Below, one piece after another: positions 52,540-63,715 of a DNA stretch of 64,000 nt (its first letter is position 1; each line of letters begins with the position of its first letter). The notes beneath the pieces were generated by a model. That model saw only the letters and a program-made list of their open reading frames with translations. It did not search any database and was not told the origin of the DNA. The position numbers and the translations under genes were made by a program. Source of the DNA: Mixophyes australis (Eukaryota; Chordata; Amphibia; Anura; Limnodynastidae). The stretch spans positions 252,866,728-252,930,727 of the forward strand of contig JAVHZZ010000004.1 in NCBI GenBank assembly GCA_036250195.1, written 5' to 3'.

Positions 52540-54607
52540 AATATGCACAGTTGTGCCTATATCGGCATGCTTCCACCCTCCCGCACGACGAATTATTAAA
52601 GGCAAAACATCTGTTTTTTGCAAACTGGGGAGCTCCACGTCTCCCCCTTGCCCTGTACCCAACGCTAAGCTAGCCCAATTAAGCTGCATCCAAATCTCCA
52701 CATCTTTAACTCCTAGAGGCATGGCAACCTGATCGTTAACTTTCTCCAGAAACAACTCATCATATTTCCGCCAAGTCCCCGGGCGATCGTTAATGTACAT
52801 CTCGTTTATGAGGTGCAGGTATATATAGCATGCCGCAAAAGAACAATATCCCGCCAACCGGTTAGGGAAGTTTTTATAGGCCTCCTCACCCACGCCCCCT
52901 TTTTCGCAGGCTGCGTCCAACTGCTTCTTTGAAGCTTTTGTGAGCTCAAACAAACCAGCCCTTCTTAATCCTGTCCCTAATGCTAGTGCGCATACCTGCT
53001 AACAGGGCGTGTTCTCGCACTGAACCATGGGAGCCCAATTTGCTGCCACCTTCCCTGTTGGTCCTCTTCTACCCCCTAGCGATCTAGATCTGCTAAAGTG
53101 TGTGTTAAGAATTTTGATCAACTTCCGAGGACCCTCCCCCGATGAAGAGGTAGAATCCTCGTCAGTCGAAGACATCGGCGGGCTATGTGTACGTGCGTAT
53201 GACAAACTAACATCTACCAGCTCACCGCTCTCGCTTGCCTCCGGTTGTTGCCCTGCACCAGCCATCCCCGAAGGTCTCGGGCCCGATGAAGCCTCCGTGG
53301 CCCCCGACTTCTGCGGCTCCGGTCCCCTCAAAACCCCCATGGACGCCGTTGCTGGTAACACCTGACACTCCGCTGCGACGTCCGGCCGGCCCTCCGATCC
53401 TGACCTGATCATGACCGGATCCGAAGCCTGCGCTGCTGACCTTTCCATCGGCACTTGTGAATCTGCAAACAGAGGCACATTAGAAACAGAGGCAACCTGA
53501 GTCTCACCCCTAGAGAGAACGACCCCAGACCCCACCCCCCCCACTCTCCGCCCGCCCCTGCAGGCCCCGACGAAGTCTGGGAGGGGGGGTCTGAGCGGCG
53601 CGGGAATTTCTGGCTCCGAACTACCACCTACACCCTGTATACAAGGAACCGGATAAGAATGCGCATAAATACCCGACAGGATGGGATACGGAGGGGCGAC
53701 TCCCAAAGAAGAATTCAGGGACAAACCTCCCCCCGCGGGGGGGATAGGGCAAATTCCATGCCCCACCGACCGTCATGCTGCTCCCAGTCTTTGCTCCCCC
53801 AGGATCCGCCCACGAACTCCCCGGTCCAGGAATGAAAGCCTGTAACCCCTGAGCCGTGCACCCCCCCATACTGAAATTGAGCCCATGCCCTAGCCCCGGA
53901 GCCCCACAACAAAGGCGATGGATAACTACCCAGGCCCATACTTACCCTGCCTCCGGCTGAAGGCACCAACGAGCTCCTCGGCCCGAAAAGTCTAACGTCC
54001 CCTGACTCATCTACCCCACCGCCGCCGCTACCCCCCGGGACAGAACCCAGACCAGGCTCTACCATACTCACCTCCCTACTCACCGGGTTAACCCCCACTC
54101 TATGCCGCAAACCCCTCTCCTCTGGCACCAGAGGGTCCCAAATGACTGGTTTCAGCCCTCTATATGGAGAAACCCCCCCTGCCCCCCGACTGCTGAGGGA
54201 TTAGCCTGAACTGGAGCCTCCCATGCCCTAAAAATACCCCCACCCGCCGGGACTTGTGGAACGGTCTTTACTAACTCCAGGGGAGGGAAGGCCCTGATAC
54301 CACCATCCACCTGCCTGCTCCCGCCCGCCTCGCCCGCAACAGGAGCCCCCTTACCCGGCAAAGCATCGACGGCCTCCCTGGATGATCCGGCCGATACAGC
54401 CCCTGCCGGCCGCCCCCTACCCACAGGACTGGCACGGGGACCGGGGGAAAGAGAAGCACTGTGGGTCCCCCTAGAGGCCACACCGCTACTTCGCGAGGAC
54501 CGCGCATGCTCACTGAGGGGCGCTGCCGGGGTCGGGAATGTACCACCCAATCCGCCAGCCTCCTTGAACCTGGCCGGTGCACTGCGCACCCGACTCGGCC
54601 GAGACAT
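52540..54607 (-). pseudogene. Gag of Ngaro B
   Basis: It starts MSRPSRVRSAPARFKEAGGL at 54607 and continues through frameshifted Gly/Pro/Ser-rich ORFs (54128-53715, 53766-52999) to STSSSGEGPRKLIKILNTHF, then the capsid-like domain (MFELTKASKKQLDAACEKGG, CSFAACYIYLHLINEMYIND, RPGTWRKYDELFLEKV, KDVEIWMQLN). At 52640-52540, in a shifted frame, is the metal-binding block RCFAFNNSSCGRVEACRYRH then NCAYCRGPHSAKDC, equal to that of Ngaro A. At least four frameshifts are present. Confidence 0.75.
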
Positions 54608-54700
54608 GCCTGCCGAACAGTTAAAGTAAAAAAAAGAAACCAGGGAAAATAAACCGAAGAAATGAAAAAAAGGGGGGGCGGGGTGGAATGGAAACGGAGG

Positions 54701-55240
54701 ACGGGAAAAAGAAAGAGAAAAGGAGTGGATAGAGAGAGGGGGAGAATATACAGAAGGAATAAGCTAAGGGGGAAGAATGCAAACAACAAACAAAACAATT
54801 AACAGCAAGAGTATACAATATCACCAATACTGCACGGCTCCAAGTCCTCTGCACAGCCTGACTCCACAGAATCCGGAAGCAGAGAGACAGATCTGCTGCA
54901 ACACCTTAACCTATATAAAACTAAACCACCCCCCTCCTCTGTCTTATTAACAGATTAAAGGACCCTATAGGCTAAACACCGATCACTCACACACGTGATT
55001 TTACCTATGTTAAGGCTAATGGCCACACTTCCCTTAAGCACACTTCAAAGTCATTTGTTTCAGGTTCACTGAATATGTAAGTGTTAAAAAGAAAAAATAG
55101 GTTACAGCTGTCTTGCATAAATAATCTGCATTTTTGTGTTTTAACATTTGCAAACAAACCCTTCGCACATCCCACAGTTGCCGTTAAGTAACACACTTTT
55201 TTCTTATCTTTAAATAAGGAGAGGAAGTTGCGTTGCATAG
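54701..55240. other. Stretch without a recognised gene
   Basis: Probably the 5' end of Ngaro B and its flank. There is a TATATAAAA at 54912 (plus strand). Nothing else I can name. Confidence 0.35.
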
Positions 55241-55241
55241 T

Positions 55242-55770
55242 TTAAGATCCTATGCATCTTATATTTCGTTCCATAAAAGACTGAAGGTGGGTATGCTTTT
55301 GAACTTTTCGTTCCTTATTGAATTGAGAATTTCTTATCTCCCCATTTGTTCTCAAAATACGCATCGCTACTTCCGCAACAGATCTGATTGCTAATGAATC
55401 AGACCCCCAGTCAAAAGAGTCAATAAGATTTGTTTGACATGATCTCACCCCAGCAAATCCATGTGGTTTGGGAACCTGTAAGTTGCAGGATTTGAGATAT
55501 TCTACAACTCTTTCTTTTAAGATCGTTTCCATCAATTTCTGTACTACTGATAGAAGGCTCATTGTTTGGCAGTTGCTTGCCTCTTCCTTGCTTCCATTTT
55601 TGTGCAATTGTTAATAGTTTTACCAGCACCCCTTTAAGCTCTTTTAGTATCCTTGAATGTATCCTATCTAGCCTCATTGATTTATCCGCTTTCAATTTTG
55701 ACAGTTCTGTTAGGACCTTCTCCTCTGTAAATGTACTTGTATGTACCTCATTTTTATGAATATACTATTA
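55242..55770 (-). pseudogene. CR1-type LINE reverse transcriptase fragment
   Basis: Minus frames read LKADKSMRLDRIHSRILKEL, then KGSKEEASNCQTMSLLSVVQ, KLMETILKERVVEYLKSCNL, KPHGFAGVRSCQTNLIDSFD. This is the CR1/jockey-clade RT region between the DGIHPRILKEL block and the KxxGFRxGRSCxTNL block, with about 20 residues missing near LLTIAQKW. The catalytic palm is absent. It lies next to the Ngaro B 5' flank. Confidence 0.75.
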
Positions 55771-56570
55771 CATTTTCTAGTACGAACTCAGGGAGAGGCA
55801 ATAGTGTTTGAAAAAAAGTGTCTTTAATAGGGCAGAGATACATGGTGAGACAATTGGTGCAGACAATTGTAAACAGCTCAGTGCAGGTTTCAATAGCAGA
55901 AATAGCAGTTATACTCTGATAACACAAATAGCTACAGATGCAGTGAATGGCAAGACAAGTCCATAAAAGCAGCAGGTTCCAAGTTATAAAGGGTAAACTG
56001 CAGCACAGGGTAACAAGTTTACCAGGTACAATTCTGATGACACTATAGAGTTCAGATGCAGGGACAAGGACACAGAGTTACCCAATTGCCAGGAGACACA
56101 AGGCACCAGATGATGGAGACAGGAACCTTTGTTAGCTACATTGTACATCGCCGCATACTTACATTACCCCCATTAACAGCAGCGATAATACCCTTGCGTT
56201 TGTCACTGACGTCATTAAGTGGCACCGGCTTCTTTCCTTCAGCGCGATTGGTTAAAGTCGCATGTCACAGCACTCGTCATTCATACTGCGTCGGGAAGGA
56301 GACGTTCGGAGTGAAAATGTCAGGGTAAGTGTTGTCGGACATTCAGCATCGATATGTTGTACCCAACCCCTGCAGTCACCCATCATGCCTGGGTAACCAG
56401 AGTCACCAGCTTCCCAGATCTTCTGGTCATCCGCATACCTGTCCCTCCTCTAAACCTTCCCCATCTCCAACCGGTTTTGCTTGGTGCCTGCCCGGAGAAC
56501 TGTGAGCTATGGGGCTGAAGCAGCCAAGACCAAACCTCCTTGAAAGGGACCCTGGTTGATACCTTCACCC
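55771..56570. other. Stretch without a recognised gene
   Basis: A CCAAT-complement (ATTGG) at about 56246 followed by an ATG and GGTAAGTG near 56316-56330 looks like a small promoter and first exon, but the reading is only four codons long. It may belong to an unrecognised element. Confidence 0.3.
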
Positions 56571-56589
56571 CGTTAGATTCTGCATCTCA

Positions 56590-57215
56590 GTGGTAGGCAA
56601 TACCAAAGTAGATCTCCCCCTGACACCTCAAGACCTTCTATGGCACTGTGTAATCTCATGTCGGGGTTTGACCTTTATGATGTCTGGAGAGTGAGTGCTC
56701 CTAAAGAAGGAGACTACACCTTTTCTTCTAATGTACATAACTCAAACTCGCGTATTGACCTGGCACGTTCAGTTAAATGGATCACACAACATTCCAAGTA
56801 CATCAATTCCAATTACTTGGTCAGCTCATGCATCCTTATTGTGCTCATGGGACAATGGTCATTTCTCCATACATCCAAGACCTTGGAGACTATCTGCTTA
56901 TTTACTAAATTCACAAGAATCCAAAATGCCATTGTCAGAAGCATTGTTTTTATATACTCAAACCAATAACCCTACTGATACATCAATATCAACTTATTGG
57001 TGTGCCTTTAAGGCAGCTCTGAGAAGCACAATCATGTAAACAGGTCCTTGGTTAAAAAACAATGTGCTAAAATACAACTTCTGGCTATGGAAATTCAACT
57101 TATGAGCCTAGAAGAACTAAAACAAAAAAAATCTTACTCGAAAGCCATTAAAACATAGCTAATTTCAGTCAGAAGTCAGCTACAGAAATTTTCCTTGTCA
57201 CATATGCAGGCAGCA
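56590..57215 (+). pseudogene. L1-like LINE ORF2 fragment (end of endonuclease)
   Basis: Frames: LMSGFDLYDVWRVSAPKEGD, YTFSSNVHNSNSRIDLA, PLSEALFLYTQTNNPTDTSI, STYWCAFKAALRSTIM and SVRSQLQKFSLSHMQAAL. This is the DVWR...DYTFFSNVHxxxSRID part of an L1 endonuclease and the linker to RT. The catalytic SDH is lost. It is joined at about 57215 to a chromovirus chromodomain, so one element entered the other or a recombination fused them. Confidence 0.75.
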
Positions 57216-57400
57216 TTAATTTTAGATTCAAAAGTAGTCCGAGGAGTGATTAAATATTTAGTGGATTGAAAGGGATTTGGCCCTGAGGAGCGTTCCTGGG
57301 TAAATGCCTCTGACATTGATGCTCCTGCATTATTACGCAAGTTCCACATCAAGTTCCCACGGAAAGTCATCGCTAAGTCTCCAGTGGCCACTTTTAAAAG
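57216..57400 (+). pseudogene. Ty3/gypsy chromovirus chromodomain
   Basis: The plus frame reads ILDSKVVRGVIKYLVD, a stop in place of Trp, KGFGPEERSWVNASDIDAPA, LLRKFHIKFP. This is the chromodomain that ends sushi-type integrases and binds histone marks to steer integration. One nonsense change inactivates it. A polypurine tract and LTR follow directly. Confidence 0.8.
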
Positions 57401-57409
57401 GGGGGGTAC

Positions 57410-58734
57410 TGTCACATGCCGGTCCCATAGCTAGGTGCCGGCGTTGTGACTTTCCCTTTAAGAACTATGATTGTGCTTGCTTTTGCTTCAGAGACATTAC
57501 TTTTTCGCAGGTGTTCCTTGCTGCCCTAATTGGGACCTCCTCCTGAAGCTTATTGGTTTTAGAGTACTATTTTAACCTCCTGTGATTATGGACTCATTGC
57601 CTGTTCTTCGTGTTACTCACACTGCAGTGGGTTCTGGCTGTATACCTGGACTTTCAGTTGTTCATTACCTGTTCTCTGGATATTACCTGCTGCCAAAGTT
57701 ACCTGTTATTGTTACCTTTTATCGGCTCAGCTGTATTCCTCTCTGCGGTTCATCTACAAGCTGAAGTTACGTTCTGCTATTCATCTGCACACTGAACTAC
57801 TGAACTATTTTGTGAGTTGTCTACTACACCTGTGCTTATATCTATTGGCTCAAGTACAATTCTATCTGGCTGACTATATTGCTGCACTACGATATTGAAC
57901 TACAATCAAGTTGTTTGTCATCTGTAGCTCTACGTCTGGCACGGCTTATTATTACTCTGCTGATTACTTATTGCTGTACTTTTACTATGAACTGTTTGTC
58001 GAGTCTGTAGCCATTTCTTCAGCTCAAATTGTGTGCTCCTGTTCAGCTGCTGCATATTGTAGTGAACTCACCCTGTACCTGTGAACCGGATCACCTGTGA
58101 CCTGTAGTTCCACGCATGGTTCAGATACTCTTCACCTCGCTGTTACTTCTAGGCAACATCTTATTGCATGTCTCTATCTACACCCAAGTCTTTGGATGTC
58201 GTATAACGTTTACTGTTCCGCTAGATAAGAACTATTGTGATACCCATAACCACTTTCTAGTTGAATCATATTATCATTCCGGATCAGCCAAGGTCTACAT
58301 ACTATTCTAATTGGACTTTAGCTGTATCAGTGATTCACGTTCATCTGCTGTGTGTTTCCTATTGGATCCAAGTGTTCTACTTATCATCTCTGCGTTGAAC
58401 TGTTATATTGCTTATTTCATGCTGTTGCCAACGGTTACCAACTATGAAGTAACATCTGTGACTATTCCTGTAATCTGATGAACTGCCGTGTGCTCAGCTC
58501 TGCTGAGATGTATATATATTTATATTTTAATTTCTGTTGTATCATCAATTAATATACTACGTTGCAACACTACCATCATCTCCTGTGTTATTGTTATCCG
58601 TGATTCTTACGAGTTAAGAGCTTTAACCTGTGATTACCACCATTTGCATACCATCGTGCTCTATCTCCACCATCCTCTACTGATACCATCTAAAATAGAG
58701 GCAGGGGATCCACAAATTATTCTAAGCTGTGACA
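57410..58734 (+). repeat. Chromovirus 3' LTR, about 1.3 kb
   Basis: The polypurine tract AAAAGGGGGGG (57396-57406) is followed by TGTCACATGCC, and the segment ends GTGACA at 58734, giving a 6-base perfect terminal inverted repeat TGTCAC/GTGACA. The length is long but not unusual for this group. The end is inferred from the inverted repeat only. Confidence 0.6.
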
Positions 58735-59105
58735 CCTGTCCTTTGAAGTCCCAGACCTCAGGACATCGATAACTATTTTCCAAAAGCCCTGTGTCATTCT
58801 GAGAATCAGTAGGCTCTGACAGTGGGGAAATTTAAAGTCCAAAGGTTGGAGTGAAGAGCCATATGAGAAAAGTTTAAAATCTTCTGCCTTAGACAATAAC
58901 GTGTGCATTTTCATGTGGGGATTTATCTAGAATTAAATGTGCCATTGCTCCCAAAATGTACTCCTCACACGCCAAGTCTAGTAAGTAGTGACTCAGTTTT
59001 TATTTCCTATTTGATTTCTGAAACTTATTTGTGCAACTTATCTTGTATGTCTTGTTATTAACTGTTTTGTAATTAAGCCTTGGAAATATTTTTCGGATTA
59101 AGATA
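58735..59105. other. Stretch without a recognised gene
   Basis: Flank between the LTR and an L1 fragment. No ORF of note. Confidence 0.35.
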
Positions 59106-59755
59106 CATTCAATCTAGCATATTCAAATCTTCATAAACCTTGGGTGGACTTAGAGAGGACCCTACATTTGATATTTCCCTTAGCGGATCTTTCTTGGTCC
59201 CTAAGCATCTCAGACCAGTCTGTGATAACAGCTTAATCTCAATAAGAGACTCTTTAAATGTCTTGGACGGGGTGCTAGCCTCAAACAATGATATAACTTT
59301 ACCAAATTGTAACTTTTTAATTAAGACCCTAGCGAAACTCATCCCCAACCTAAACCTTATTGAGTAGTACAGGAAGAGTGTTATTTCTCTAAACAACCTC
59401 TTCTCTGCGGACCCCCTGTTATCATTCACTCCCATACAAGAGCAATTCACCATACATGTTAGTGACTTATTTATGTGGTGTATTATTAAAACTCACAGAT
59501 CCCTTTCCCTACCACTCCAGACCCCATCCTCTCTAGACTCCCTAAAGGCACAGGGGGGAAAGGAGGAAACATATTTGTATTACTTCCCATAGATTTTCTG
59601 AATTATTCAGAGATACATGTTAAGCTTTCAAATAGACGTTATATTAATCTTTATAGACTACATAAAAGTGGCAGAATCAACTGAAAATGTGTTGGCGTCA
59701 GTGCAATCACGAAAACTATACTACATATTTTCTGGAACAGTCTAGCGATTCGCAA
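59106..59755 (+). pseudogene. L1-like LINE ORF2, C-terminal fragment
   Basis: Plus-strand frames give NLHKPWVDLERTLHLIFPLA, LSWSLSISDQS, then PLLSFTPIQEQFTIHV-type sequence read as NSPYMLVTYLCG in one frame, SDLFMWCIIKTHRSL in another, and CWRQCNHENYTTYFLEQS. The last is the L1 cysteine motif CWRC...HxxW with damage. It is the same ORF2 region as 19000-19800 but from a separate copy. Confidence 0.6.
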
Positions 59756-59759
59756 ATGA

Positions 59760-60640
59760 ACTTAAGACACCAGCACCAACAATTAGTGAAAACTGCAATT
59801 ACATGTAAAATAGAGACTGCCAACTGTCCAGATTTTGGTGGGACAGTCTTTATTTCATGGGACTGTCCCACACAGTCAGATAACAGTATGTCCTGAAACT
59901 GCATGTACCAAAAACTGGTGCGCGCAGCATTGCAGGTGTCTTTGAATTAGTTGTAGGTGGCCTAACACTATCAGCAGCAATAGACACACCTCTTGCATGC
60001 TGACCACACCCACTTCAGCAGCTTGGCAAAACATATAGATGCGGCACTCCTCCTGTATGTGGTGGCACATTCATTGCCCCTATCTTCTGGGATTTTGATG
60101 ACACCTACAAACAATTTGGCTCCATCTACACCTTTAGGTCATATTTAGAATATTTTCCAAGACTATTTGAAATTCACAATCATTGCATGATTCTCACACA
60201 TAGAAATATTTCTGTACCGTTTCAAAATAATTTGTATTAATAGTAAAGTGTGTGGATACCCTAATAAATAGATAAGGCAAATAGCTGTTTTTTACTACAC
60301 AAACTGTTAAGCCTTCAGCATTTTTATATTAACATATACATGTATTCTGTGTGAACTCCACCTAGTGGCCAGTTGGGTATTAAAATTGAACTCTCAGGGC
60401 CTCTGTAGTTGAGGTTTCAGTGCACCATGGGTAATTTCAGATGGTTTCCATTTTAGATATTACATGCTAAGACGTAAGAGGTGCAGTATATCTCTCCCCT
60501 TAGCACAGCATCAATGGTACGATTGCTCCCTAGTTATGCACTTTTGCCATGTTTTTTATGTTTGCATTACATTGCATCTGTTCATGTTGTAAATGTATTC
60601 CATCAATTCTGTATTACTTTTTTACCACTTGAATTATCAC
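59760..60640. other. Stretch without a recognised gene
   Basis: No recognisable ORF. The 60350-60500 part (CCACCTAGTGGCCAGTTGGG) looks like SINE or DNA-element material, with no ends found. Confidence 0.35.
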
Positions 60641-60649
60641 GTTCTTAAC

Positions 60650-61705
60650 TACTTGAATAAGCAACATTAAAGTAGGAGTGGTTATGCTGTCTGGCTGATT
60701 ATATTCAGGTCAAACGGGAGTTATAGAGAGGAAAGAACAGTAAAACATCGGCTGTCAGCAAGTGGAACACATATAACAAACACAATAATTCAGCGCTGTA
60801 TCACTAATGTCAATGAATTAACTAAGTGTTATTCCAAGATCCCGCTGCTGTGAAAGACCCGTAGGTCAAGGGTAGAAACAATCAGAGAAAATATTTAACA
60901 GCGCTGAGACTTGGAATTAGGCCCAGTAATGAATCCACGTTTGCATGAATACGTTGTTTAATTAAATAAAAACATATATAAAAACATATAAAAACATATG
61001 AAAAACATATAATGCACAACATAGAAATAACAAATATCAGTGCACTGACAGAAAAATCCCACTCCGCTATAAATTGTTCTCCTGAGCTACCATGTATGGA
61101 TACCTTTGTTAAGAACTAGCTTTAGCTACACTTTAATATGTCACCCTTCTTGTGGGTACTTTTTGCTCTCTGATGTCATTTTGTCTTTAAATGTTTACCA
61201 TATGTGCATATATGCAATTTCTACCGTTTATCATATGTGGCCATTTTAAATGGTATTATACACAGAGGTGCATTTTTAACTCCGCTGCCTCTTTATTAGA
61301 ATACACTGTACATATTAAATACCATTGCGGACTTTATCTGTGAATTTACAGTTACTTCACATGTGATCTAGAAAGAGCAGCTGATTGGAATACCTTTATT
61401 GACACACTGTATCTGTTGCAATTAGTATGCAACCAATCAGTAACTGACTTCACTTCAATTAAGACTGTATATAGGTCCACAAAGAAGTTTGCATTTCAAT
61501 TATGTCTGATGAAGCCCGGCCGCGGGTGAAACGCGTTGGTTATTGCCTACTTATTCATTGAGATACCAATCAAGAAAGAGTACTCCTTGCATCACACGTT
61601 CTGACAAGTCGGAGGAAACCACTACTTTACACACAGTGGATCCAGCATGTGCGGCTCTACATGGAGGAGACGCTCACACATCTGAGGTAAGAGAAGAATT
61701 CGGCC
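60650..61705 (+). other. Non-coding repeat with hammerhead-like core
   Basis: AT-rich DNA with A-rich ACATATAAAA iterations (60970-61010). At 61506-61532 it reads CTGATGA, then AGCCCG-GCCG-CGGGT, which can form a five-pair stem, then GAAAC, followed by GCGTTGG. This is the order of the hammerhead ribozyme core (CUGANGA, stem II, GAAA). I did not find convincing partners for stems I and III, so activity is doubtful. Confidence 0.45.
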
Positions 61706-62116
61706 ATGAGTAGAGGAGAGAGGAGGAATTGCTACACTCAACACGTCCCCTTGGAAGAGGTAAGTGCCTTTCCTTCATTGTTGAATCTCTTCACAGCCTG
61801 CCTCTGCCTCTGCACATATCTACCAGCCTGTCTATCAATTGATGTCGGCATAACTTTCGGACTTGCACTCTGCTTTTGTTTTTTTTTCTCTATTACTGCT
61901 CCAAATATGAAAATATTGATCTATTGGACGGTACAGAGGCACTTTCTTAATCGGAATGGACTTTTTGACCTTTTAGTGACTTTTACACTGGAATTTGGCT
62001 CCTGGCGTATGTTTTCTAGGCTGGCCCCATTCACCTCGAGGACTAGTCACATGAATACGCATTCCATATGCCATTATTGCCTTGGACACTTTTTCCTATG
62101 CATAATTATTGAGTGA
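61706..62116 (+). other. Unrecognised ORF of 136 codons
   Basis: Two hydrophobic segments (LCLCTYLPACLSID and ITFGLALCFCFFFSITAP) and no domain that I recognise. It follows the hammerhead-like core in the same orientation, but composition and neighbours give no strong reason to believe it is a gene. Confidence 0.2.
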
Positions 62117-62454
62117 ATGACACGCTTATATACTGTGATTTATTTGCTGTATAAGTGACTTATTTCAGTGCACTGAGAACTTTGTTTGATGTTGTTGTTT
62201 ATTGCTATTTACAACAAATTGATTTCACATTAACCCCTACTGGTGTTTTTGTCTATATTACATCCAACACACAGGAGCCTTGGGAAGCTGGGGTTTTTTA
62301 ACCCAAGCTATATTAACTTTCTGGTTTCTATCTGGAGGGTTGGGGACCCCCTCCTGTCACTTTCCCTACACTTTTTGGCAGCCACCACACACTTGGTCTG
62401 GGAGAAGCGCAGATACTGACACTCCTTTGATTTTGATCTGTGCCTTCATCTTTG

Positions 62455-62935
62455 GTCTGTGGATGTGTTCTTCAATGCCTTAGGTCTCTTGTATGATGAC
62501 CCGGATCAGGTAGCCACTGCCAAGTCCAACTGAGATCATTGAAATAGGGCAGACCCTCCGCTGAGGAATATTCTGCCAAGTTCAGCAATGGTCCACTGAT
62601 AGCGAGTGGAAGGACCCAGCACTTCGAAGCTAGTTCCGCTTAGGCTTGTCTGACCAAATCAAGGATACTCTGGTGTGATATAATTCACCTAATACTCTGG
62701 AGGGTCTTCTGCAACTGGCCATGAAGAATGATAAATGAATCAAAAAGAGGAAAACTGAAAAGGAATCGTATTCTTGTCTACTGCTTGGGCCTCTTTTTCC
62801 CTTCTTATGGAACGTGCGGAACCCATGCAGCTAGGAGCAAGGAGAATTACTATGGGCCTTTTTCTCTACTGGGGTACTAAGGGGCATCTCCTCCGTTCCT
62901 GTCCTAATAAGTCAGGAAAAGAGAAGGACTAGAGG
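62455..62935 (+). pseudogene. Ty3/gypsy chromovirus Gag, capsid end and knuckle
   Basis: Plus frames give SVDVFFNALGLLYDDPDQVA, then broken sequence reading RSAEEYSAKFRQWS-like and LRSQFRLGLSDQIKDTL-like phrases across frameshifts, then MERAEPMQLGARRITMG and LYWGTKGHLLRSCPNK. The PMQLGA phrase before a CCHC knuckle is a hallmark of sushi-type Gag; the second Cys of the knuckle is Trp here. Many stops and frameshifts are present. Confidence 0.75.
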
Positions 62936-62959
62936 ATGAGGAAGAGGTCTGTCTAGGTC

Positions 62960-63135
62960 TGCAGATTATATCTTCCAAAAATACGCTTCTGGTTCCTGCA
63001 CAGATTTCCTTGAGTTTATCCTCCACCACAATCTCAGTCTCTACCTTTCTGAGCAGTGGTGCTGTTGGTTACTTCCTGGACCTCGGTTTTGCCCACTTCT
63101 TAGGAATTTCTTCTGTGAGGATTGATCCAGCCATC
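62960..63135 (+). pseudogene. Ty3/gypsy chromovirus protease remnant
   Basis: The frame reads KNTLLVPAQISLSLSSTTIS, then TFLSSGAVGYFLDLGFAHFL. It aligns with the retropepsin start, where the DSGAxGNFxD motif is SSGAVGYFLD here, so the catalytic Asp is Ser. It directly follows Gag in the right order. RT does not follow; the sequence becomes repeat DNA near 63250. Confidence 0.65.
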
Positions 63136-63362
63136 ACTGTCTGCATTATATCCTGGGACAAGTGGGACTTCTATCTGCAGTACTGGAGGCTGCCATCTTG
63201 GGTGAAATATTTGCTTAACATCTTACTGAGTTTGAACTCCTGATCTCATCCACCAATTGGCTACCTCTGCAGAATATAAGAGTCTCTTTCTACACTCAGG
63301 AAATTGCCAGTGCAACACTTTCCTATTTCCTGGTTTCAGACTCCCACAGTCGCTGTTGGTTG

Positions 63363-63715
63363 CTGCTTCAATTGTGTCTGCTGTATACAGATCTCTACCA
63401 TCATTCTTTGTGTGTATTCAGCTTCACCCTGTTTGTTGTTCTATGGATTTCTACCATTAACTCTCTGAGTAAGTTCAGCTTCATCATGTATGCTGTTATA
63501 TGGACTTCTACCATTAACCCTCTGGGTGAGTTCAGCTTCATCGTGTATGCTGTTATATGAACTGCAACCATTAACCCTTTGTGTGAATTCAGCTTCATTC
63601 TTGTTGCTTTTATATGAACTGCAAACCCTTAACTCTTTGTGTGAATTCAGCTTCATTTTGTTGCTGTTATATGAACTGCAAACCATTAACCCTTAGTGTA
63701 AATTCAGCTTCATTC
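63363..63715 (+). repeat. 57-bp minisatellite, six units
   Basis: Units begin at about 63363, 63420, 63477, 63534, 63591, 63649 and a partial at 63706, with TTCAGCTTCAT and CTGTTATATGAACTGCAA phrases; the spacing is 57 (once 58) bases. A 60-bp version with two copies is at 7369-7471. Confidence 0.9.

Larger units (their letters stand above)
48036..54700 (-). mobile_element. Ngaro-type DIRS retrotransposon B
   Basis: Minus-strand order Gag (54607-52600), RT (about 52300-51420), RNase H (51343-50915), tyrosine recombinase (50890-49960), SGNH hydrolase (49637-49047), then terminal repeats. Domain order equals Ngaro A, and several catalytic positions are mutated, so it looks the older or more decayed copy. 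I did not find a distinct A1 repeat upstream of Gag, so the 5' boundary near 54.7-55.0 kb is approximate. Confidence 0.75.

Noticed and set aside
53027..53365. 112-codon plus-strand ORF
   Set aside because: It is antisense to the low-complexity Gag N-terminus of Ngaro B.
58471..58500. CTGATGA near 58479 as another hammerhead core
   Set aside because: No GAAA block or stem II follows at a workable distance.
59109..59453. 114-codon minus-strand ORF
   Set aside because: It is the antisense of an L1 C-terminal fragment recognised on the plus strand.
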